Part shown: positions 1 to 7,700 of the stretch, piece after piece
Layout of the letters: every line of letters starts with the position of its first letter
Position numbering within the stretch: position 1 is the stretch's first letter
Source: Microbacteriaceae bacterium
GTDB taxonomy: Bacteria; Actinomycetota; Actinomycetes; Actinomycetales; Microbacteriaceae
Assembly (NCBI GenBank): GCA_017744755.1
Contig: JAGIAU010000046.1
Span: 239-12,321 of the forward strand
Direction of reading: 5' to 3'
Length of the DNA: 12,083 bases
The notes under the pieces: generated by a model
The model's input: the letters and a program-made list of their open reading frames with translations, nothing else
The model's database searches: none
What the model was told of the DNA's origin: nothing
Position numbers and translations under genes: made by a program

Positions 1-1647
1 GCCTTGCTTGAAGCGCGCGGGCTGACGCGGAAGTTCGGCGGCGTTGTCGCGCTCGGTCGCGACGTAGAGGCCGTCCTCGATCGAGTCGCCGCCGAGCGCC
101 AGGCCCTCGGCGTCGGGTTCGCCCGTGCCGCTGGGGTAGCGGATCGTCCACTGGCCGACGACGGTGCCGTCGGTGCGCGCCTCGTAGAGGGCGCCGAGCT
201 TGTTCCGCACGATCCAGAGGCGGTCATCGGCCAGGGTCGCGCCGACCTCGTAGTCGATGCCGGAGGCGTCGCCGGGGAAGGCGTTCACCGCGTCGATGGC
301 CGTGACCGAGTCGGAGCCGGGCCACGGCTCGGTCTCGACCTCCTCGAGCGCGATGTTCGGGGCGCCGGGCGTCGCCGCCGCGGTCATCTCGAAGGCGCCG
401 AGACCGTCCGGGTTGCGGCCCCACGAGGGGGTCGCGTGGTCCGCGCCCCACGAGGTCGAGTCGAGGAGCAGATCGGACGGGTCGTAGAGGCTGATCGAGT
501 CGCCCTTGCCGAGGCCGAGCGGGCCGAGGTCGACGAGCAGCAGGCCGTTGTTCCCCGCGATCGTCGTGCCGCCCGGGAGGGTCTGCACCTCCGAGCCGGC
601 GAGCCCGTTGCTGTCGACGAGCTGGTAGCCGGAGAGGTCGACCGGCGAGGCCGAGACGTTGACGAGCTCGACCCAGTCGGCCGGGCTGCCCTGCGAGGTG
701 ACCTCGTTGATGCGGATCGGCGAGGCGATGTTCGGGGCGCCGTGCGTGGAGACGGCGGTCTGGATGAACGCGCCGGTGCCGTCCGGGTAGCGACCGTAGG
801 TGACGGTCGCATGCGTCGTCCACGTGTAGGAGGCGACCGCGGAGTCGTCGCCGGCCGGGCGCCACAGCGTCACGGTGTCGCCGCCGCCGAGGCCCGAGCC
901 GAAGCCCGCCTCGGCGCCGTTCGCGCCCTCGATGACGAGGAAGCCGTGCGGGGGGACGATCGACCCCGGGGCGAGCACCCAGGGCGTGTCGCTGCCGGTG
1001 CCCGCGAGGCCGTGGCTGTCGGTGAAGCGGTAGCCGGAGAGATCGACGGGAGCGTCGGCCGTGTTGGCGAGCTCGACCCAGTCGTTGTCGTCGCCGTTGG
1101 ACTCGACCTCGTTGATGACGACCGCCGTGTCGAGCACGGGCTCGGGCTCCTCCGAGGGGGCGTTGAGCACACCCGGTGTCGCCGGGGAGATGGCGACGAA
1201 CGCGCCCGTGCCGTCCGGGACGCGGCCGATCGAGTTGACATGCGCGGTCCAGGAGACCGTGTCGAGCAGCGTCGTGCCGTTCGCGGCGAAGATGCGCGCG
1301 GAGTCCGCCGAGCCGAGGCCGAAGCTGTGTCCCGGCCATGCCGTCGCGTCGTCGACATAGACGGTCAGCAGGCCTCCGGCCGCGATCGTCGTGCCGCCGG
1401 GCAGCGTGATGGCGTGGGAGTCGTCGTTGTCCTTGACGACCAGCCCGGTCGCGTCGACCGCCTCGGTCCCGGTGTTGAGGATCTCGACCCAGTCCGTCGG
1501 CGAGCCCTGCGAGCTCGCCTCGTTGATGCGGAGGGTCGAGAGATCCGTCGTCACCGCGAACGCGGGCGCCGCGGCCACGAGGGACGCGGCGACGACGGTC
1601 GTCGAGGAGAGGATGGCGAGCGTGCGGGCGAGGGCCGGCTTCGTCAT
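1..1647 (-). CDS. Secreted protein with three lamin-tail domains (incomplete at the left edge)
   Basis: 549 codons are present from an ATG at 1647; the frame is open to the edge, so the C-terminus is missing. The start has a GGAG ribosome binding site at 1657-1660, nine bases upstream. Residues 1-31 are a signal peptide with a short basic start (MTKPALAR), a hydrophobic core and an A-F-A cleavage site. Three lamin-tail (LTD) units follow, with the family signature I-N-E-x-x-S-x-G...D-W-V-E-L/I at I41, I178 and I313, a spacing of about 136 residues. Each continues with x-G-Y/L-x-L/V-x-D and ends near G-A-F...T-P-G-x-x-N. From about residue 433 a different region begins, with strands such as D-R-L-W-I-V-R-N and G-L-Y-V-A-T-E-R-D-N; it looks like the start of a beta-propeller (phytase or SMP-30-like), but this is uncertain. 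LTD domains in exported bacterial proteins are thought to bind surfaces or accompany nucleases and phosphatases. No catalytic motif is visible here. It lies downstream of the giant gene but behind a strong hairpin, so it is probably transcribed separately. Confidence 0.85.
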   Translation of the reverse strand, partial: MTKPALARTLAILSSTTVVAASLVAAAPAFAVTTDLSTLRINEASSQGSPTDWVEILNTGTEAVDATGLVVKDNDDSHAITLPGGTTIAAGGLLTVYVDDATAWPGHSFGLGSADSARIFAANGTTLLDTVSWTAHVNSIGRVPDGTGAFVAISPATPGVLNAPSEEPEPVLDTAVVINEVESNGDDNDWVELANTADAPVDLSGYRFTDSHGLAGTGSDTPWVLAPGSIVPPHGFLVIEGANGAEAGFGSGLGGGDTVTLWRPAGDDSAVASYTWTTHATVTYGRYPDGTGAFIQTAVSTHGAPNIASPIRINEVTSQGSPADWVELVNVSASPVDLSGYQLVDSNGLAGSEVQTLPGGTTIAGNNGLLLVDLGPLGLGKGDSISLYDPSDLLLDSTSWGADHATPSWGRNPDGLGAFEMTAAATPGAPNIALEEVETEPWPGSDSVTAIDAVNAFPGDASGIDYEVGATLADDRLWIVRNKLGALYEARTDGTVVGQWTIRYPSGTGEPDAEGLALGGDSIEDGLYVATERDNAAELPRQPARFKQG

Positions 1648-1676
1648 TGGTGGGGGCTCCAGGGTCACAGGACGCT

Positions 1677-1696
1677 GAACGCACGAGAGTGCGCTC
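1677..1696 (-). other. Small hairpin in the leader of the lamin-tail gene
   Basis: On the minus strand GAGCGCAC and GTGCGTTC pair across a TCTC loop, giving an 8-bp stem with one G-U pair. It lies 29 bases upstream of the ATG at 1647 and does not cover the ribosome binding site. It could be an RNA leader structure, a protein-binding dyad or chance in GC-rich DNA. No convincing -35/-10 pair was found in the 98 bases between this gene and the upstream terminator. Confidence 0.25.
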
Positions 1697-1745
1697 CCCG
1701 TGAGCCTGTCGAGCCCAGACGACCGGGAGCTATCTCCGAAGTGAA

Positions 1746-1782
1746 CAGTCGGTGACGGCGGCCCGGCCACCGTCACCGACTG
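1746..1782 (-). terminator. Strong stem-loop after the giant surface-protein gene
   Basis: A perfect 13-bp inverted repeat (CAGTCGGTGACGG at 1746-1758 against its complement at 1770-1782) with an 11-base loop. Inside the loop three more pairs can form after one mismatch. It begins three bases after the TGA of the giant gene. The following minus-strand bases (TTCACTTCGG) are only weakly T-rich, as is common for actinobacterial terminators. It separates the giant gene from the lamin-tail gene. Confidence 0.75.
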
Positions 1783-1785
1783 ACC

Positions 1786-4700
1786 TCAAGGCAGCACGAA
1801 ACCGCGCCAAGCGGACTGCGCAGCCGAGCCGAGATAGCCGTCCTTCGATGCATCGACGACGACGTACACGTACTTCCCCGCATCCGACGCGGAGGGGACA
1901 TACGTCGCCGACGCGCCCTGCTGCACGAGCGCCCGCGTCACCAGATCCGCCTCCACCGTGTACCAGCGGTACGACGCGGTCACGGGCGCCTCCGCCCACG
2001 ATCCCGGATCGGCGGTCAGCACCGCCCCGACTCCGAGCGTCCCCGTCACCACCGGCACCCCGGCGGTAAGCACGCCGGCCGCCACATACCCGCGCCAGGG
2101 CGACTGTGCGGCGACCGTGGCGTACCCGGGCTTGCTCCCCTCCACGACGACGTATACGTACTTGCCCAGATCTGCGGCGGTCGGAACGTAGGTCGCCGAG
2201 GCGCCCTGCTGCACGAGCACGCGCGTCACCAGATCCGGGGCGACGCTGTACCAGCGATACGAGAGCGCCACAGGTGCCGGGGCCCAGGTGCCGACGTCGG
2301 CGGTGAGGACAGAACCGACCTGCAGCGATCCGGTCACGACGGCGGCACCCGGCGTCAGGACCGCCGAGACCACGAACCCGCGCCAGGCCGATTGCGCGGC
2401 GGCGGGCTGGAAGCCCGCCTTGCTGCCATCCACGACGACGTAGACGTACTTGCCGACGTCGGCACCGGACGGCGTATATGTCGCCGACCCGCCCTCCTGG
2501 ACGAGCGCGCGAGTCGTCAGGTCCTGTTCCACCGTGTACCAGCGGTAGGAGAACGCGACTGGCGCCGGATCCCACGCACCGGGATCCGCGGTCAGCATGG
2601 ACCCGACCTTGAGCGTTCCGGAAACCGAGGGGACACCGGGCGTCAGCTCGGTCACCGCCTTCGCGTTGGACAGCGCCGAGGCGGCGGCGAAACCTGCACG
2701 CGATCCGGTCACGCGCACCGCGATGACGTGCGTCGCATCGTCGAGCGTCAACTCGTAGCTCGTCGTGTCGACCGGCAGCTCGAGGGACACGCCGTCGCGC
2801 AACCAGTCGTAGACGATCGTCGTCGGAGCAGCCGGACCCCATTGGGATGCGCGGGCATCGACCGAGAGCACGCTCCCGATCCGGCGGGAGCCGGACAGCA
2901 CCGGGGTCGGGACGGGAGCGAATACTCCTTCGGCCACCGGCACCGTCTGCTGCGTCCCGAACGCGACGGGCTCGAGCCCATCGACGGTTGCGGTGACCTG
3001 GACGGACAGGCGCGCGCCGATGTGCTCGGCCTGCGGGCGGAAGACCTGCCCGATCGCGCCTGAGATCGGCTCGGCGCCCGCGCCGTAGTCGGCGAACCAC
3101 TGGTAGGCGAAGGAACTGCCGCAGCCGCACGGCGAATCGACCGGGAACGGCGGAGCCGGGCTCCACACCCCGGGGTTCGCCGTCAGGGCGCGGCCGACCT
3201 GGGCGGCGCCCTCGATCGCCGGGGCGACGAGGTTCTCCAACTCCGCGACGGGCTCGAAGCCGAGGGTCTGCTCGGGGATCACCAGGGGCGTGTCCGCCGC
3301 GACGACGTAGCTCTGCGCGTCGGACCAGGCCGGCGAGCCGCCCAGGTCGTTCGCGAACCACGTCGCGTGCTCCTCGCCGCTGAAGGCGTCCAGGAGCAGG
3401 AAGCCGAACCGGTAGGTGCCCGGCTCGAGCAGACCAGTGTCCCAATCCGGCTGGTCGGCCTCCGGCTCGCCGGTCAGCCAACCGAAGTCGAAGGCCCACT
3501 GCAGGTCGGGATCGTCGATGACATCGAGCTGCTGCCAGCCGGACGCCGTCTGGCGATAGGGCACGGGAACGACCTGGAACGCCGAGTCCTCTGTCGGCGT
3601 CCCGGCGACGACGCCCTGCACGAGGGTCGAGGGGCCGAGCGTGAGCACGCCGATGTCGACGGGCGACGGGTCGGAGCCGAGCGGTGCGGACGGCGTCCAG
3701 GTCGCGCTCCATGTCGAGACCAGCAGGCAGCTGCAGTCGTCGCGGACGACGCCGAGAGCACGCAGCGAATAGTCCGTCGTGCCTGCCGGGACCGTCACCT
3801 GGAACGGCTGTTCGATCGGGTCGCCGGAGGTGTCCGGGTAGTCCAGCAGCACCTGGTCGACGATGATGCCGCCGGCGACGACATCCACCCAGAGCTGGAC
3901 GAAGTCGGCGGGGTCCGGTACCGCCGGGATCTCGACGATCCCGGTGATGGCCGCGCCGCCGATGCTCAGGTCCACGACCTGCGTCCCGTCCGTGCCGACG
4001 ACGACCGGCTCGGCCGCCCCGACCGTCGTGACGCCCGGCCAGTACTGCGCCGCAAGGCCGGAGCCCTGGACCGGGAGGTACTGCAGCACGTACTGGCCGG
4101 GGGCAAGACCGATCAGATACGTCGCCGTGCCGGTCTCCGCGTCGTAGTCGCTCAGGTCGACCGCCGTCGACGGCCCGCCCTGCAGCGGCACGGCCGCGAC
4201 GGAGCCGGCGCCGGCGCCGGCGCCGGCGGAGCCGTCGAACCAGTCGGGGAAGGTCACGGTGCCCTGCACGACGCCGATCGTCCACTCCGCGGTGAGCAGG
4301 AGCTGCTGCGTGACCGGCGTCGTGTCGAACGCGAAGGGCTCCGGGCCGCCCGCATACCAGCCGGTGAAGGTGTGGTCGCCGAGCACCGGGGTCGGCGGCG
4401 CCGCGGCGAACGCGCCGGGGAGGACGAACTGCGCCTCCGGGGCAGGCGTCCCGCCGAGCGCGTCGAAGGCGACCGTGTGGCCGATCTCGATCGTCGTCGT
4501 CCCGGCCCAGCCGGCGACCGATGCGGCCCGGTAGGTCGTCGGGTGGGGGCCGCCGGAGACGGTGATCGGGAGCGCCGCCGCGCCGCCGAGGCCACCCGAT
4601 CCGCCGTCGACGGCGGAGCCGGGCCAGGTGTCGCCCTCGATCGCGAGATACGCGGAGCCGATGTCGGTCACGCCCCAGCCGGCGCCGATGCCGGCGCCGC

Positions 4701-7700
4701 CGGAGACGCCGTCCTCGCCGCCGCCCGTGGCGGTCACGGTGCCGCCGAGGATCGCGACGGAGCCGGGGAGCTCGCCGGCCGCGCTGCCGATGCCGGCGGC
4801 GTCCGCGCCGCCGAAGGCGGTGAGCGTTCCGACGCCGGTCTCGTCCTCGATCGTCAGGGTGGCGTCCGCCGGGACCGTGATGGCCGGGACCGCCGCGCTC
4901 GGCGCGGGGATGGTGAGGGCGTTGCCGGCGAGGTCGAGCTCGACGACGACGCCCGGGCCGACGACGAGCGCCTCGCCGAGCGGCGCGACCAGCGACTGGT
5001 CGAGCGTGACCTGACCGCCGGCGAGGAACGCGGCCTGCAGGTCCTCCCAGGCGCGCAGCAGCGTCGAGACCGTGAACACGCGGGTGCTGGTCTGCGGCAG
5101 GCCGAGCACCGTGCCGCTCACCGACAGCTCGAAGGCCTCCGTGCCGAGCACGGTCGGGGTGCCGCTCAGCTCGCCGCTCTCCGAGAGCTCGAGACCGGGC
5201 GGCAGCGTGCCGCCGACGAGCTCGACCGTCTCGGTGCCGGGCGTCGTGAGCCGGAGCGAGACGGGCTCGCCGAGATAGACGTCCTGATCGGCCTCGACCG
5301 CGAAGCCGGGGACCTCCTCGGCCGGGACGATCTCGATGACGACGCCGCGCGCGACCGGCGGGGCCGCGTCCGTCGTGACGATCTTCGCGAAGTTCGCTCC
5401 GCCCGTGTACGACACGGCGGCGGCGAGGGCGCCGTAGTAGCCCGCGGCGGTCAGGTTCTCCCCGCCGCCGAGGCCGGTCGAGCCCTGCAGCGGCTGCGCG
5501 TCGACCGTCAGCGTGCCGACCGGGTAGCCCGAGCCCCAGGAGTTCCCGACGCCGATGCCGACGCCGCCGAACGTGGACTCGTCGCGCCCCTGCGCGTCCA
5601 CCCGGCCGCCGGAGATCGTGACCGCGGCGCCGTAGCTGCTGGTGCCGCCGCCGATCGCCGCGCCCTGGCCGAGGCCGATGGCGGTGACGTCGCCGCCGGT
5701 CACGGTGATCGGGCCGGGGCTCCCGTAGAGGCTCGAGTACTCGCCGGCGCCGATGGCGGCGCCGCCGCCGGGGCTGGTCGCCGTGACCTCGCCGCCGTTG
5801 ATCGTGATCGCGTCGTAGCCGCCGTACAGGGCGCCGCCGAGGGCCGCGCCGCCGGAGCCGCCGCGCACGACGATGTCACCGCCGTCGATGACGATCGTGC
5901 CGGCGTTCGGCTCCCAGGAGTTGCCGGTGCCGCCGCCGATGCCGGCCGCGTATCCGCCGCCGGTCGCATCGAGCGTGCCGCCGCCGACGGAGTCCGTGAT
6001 GGTCAGGGACAGAGACTGCGGGACGTTGATCGCGGCGCGGTAGTCGCCCGGCGCCTGGATCGTGAGGTCGTGCCCGGCGAGGTCGAGGACGGCGGCGGCG
6101 CCGACCCGCAGGAAGTCGCCGGGCTGCAGCGACACGTCCTTCGTCAGCGCGTGCTCGCCGCCGGAGGCGAGCGCCGCGCGGAGCTCCTCGACCGCGCGGT
6201 CCAGGACGACGAGGTCGTAGGCCTGGGAGGCGGACTGGTCGAGGCCGAGGATCGCGGAGCGCACCGTGACCGTGAAGCTCGAGGTGCCGAGCGCCGTCGG
6301 CGTGCCCGAGATGAGACCGTCCCCGTCGATCGCGAGCCCGTCGGGCAGCGCGCCCGCGCTGACCTCGATCGTCGGCTCCGGGATGCCGGAGAAGTCGATC
6401 TGCTGCTCGTAGGCCTCGTCGCGGTACCCGATCGGCAGGCTGCCGGTCGAGATGGCCGGGAGCGCCGCGTCCTCCTCGGCGTACGTGACGGAGAACGTGC
6501 TGGGCGCGCTCGTCGCGCTGTCCAGCGCGAGCGTGCGGACGAGCCGGCCGGCCCACGTGAAGGCGAGGGCCGCACCGGGTGCGCCGTCGAGACCGGTGTT
6601 CGCCCCCGTCGTGCTGCTCGAGCCGGGCAGCTGCACGCCGGCGACCGTGACGGAGCCGCCGTCGGCGCCGCCGTCGCCCGCGCCGACCGCGGCGGCCCAT
6701 TGGCCGCCGGTGGCGAGGATCGAGCCGCCGTCGACCGAGAGCGTTCCGCCGCTGCCCTGGACGCCGCCGCCGATGCCGGCCGCGTTCAGGCCGCCCGTCG
6801 CCGTCACGTCGCTGTCCGTCGCCGTCACCGCGCCGCCGGCGCGGCCGTAGCCGCCGCCGATGCCGGCGCCGGCGGTGCCGCCGGTGGCGACGACCTCGCC
6901 GCGGGTTGCGGTCACCGAGCCGCCGTCGCCCTGGAGGCCGCCGCCGATGCCCGCCGCGTTCCAGCCGCCGGTCGCGGAGACCTCGCTGTCGGCGATCGAG
7001 ACCGGTCCGGCCCCGGCATAGGCGGAGCCGCCGATGCCGGCCCCGTTGTAGCCGCCGACGGCGGTCAGGTCGACGTCGTCGAGGGTGATGGAGCCGGACG
7101 GCTGCTCCTCGCCGCCGCCGCCGAGCGCGGCCGCGTTGTAGCCGCCCGTGAGGAGGAGCGTGCCGTGCTGCGCCGTGAAGCTCGCACCGGCGGGGACCTC
7201 GATCGCCGCGACCCCGAAGACGTCGGGATCGATCTCCAGCGTGTGCTCGCCGAGGTCGAGGGTGACGGCGAGACCGGCCGGCACGACGAGGCCCTCGCCC
7301 GCGGGCGCCGTCAGGTCGTCGTCGAGCGACCAGCTCCCGCCCGCGGCGAAGCGCGCCTGCAGCAGCGCCCAGGGGTCGCCCGGCGCGACGCTCAGCTCGT
7401 AGGCCTGCGAGGCGGTCTGCTGCAGGTCGAGGACCGTGCTCGTCGCCGTCACGGTGAACTCGTAGTCGCCCGGCACGAGCGGCGTGCCGGACAGCGTCCC
7501 CGTGGCCGAGAGCGAGAGGCCGAGGGGCAGGACGCCGTCGGTCACGCTCACGGCGGGCGCGGGCTCGCCCGCGAAGTCGATCGTGTCCGAGTACGGCGCG
7601 CCGCCCTCGGCGGCCACGAGCGAGGTCGTCGCGATCGTCGGCAGCACGGTCCCGGCCGGCGCGTAGGCGACGGAGAACGCGCCGCGGCGGTTGGAGATGT

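Noticed and set aside
4..1755. A plus-strand open frame of 583 codons opposite the lamin-tail gene
   Set aside because: The minus-strand frame encodes clear lamin-tail domains and a signal peptide; the plus-strand product is a charged low-complexity shadow.
1730..4285. A second minus-strand open frame of 851 codons in another frame
   Set aside because: It overlaps the 3' part of the giant gene, spans its stop and terminator hairpin, and has an Arg/Gly-rich composition typical of frame-shifted GC-rich coding DNA.
6694..7131. Possible CRISPR-like array because of regular repeats
   Set aside because: The 87-bp units are contiguous coding repeats without conserved-repeat/variable-spacer alternation, and they translate to a regular protein repeat.
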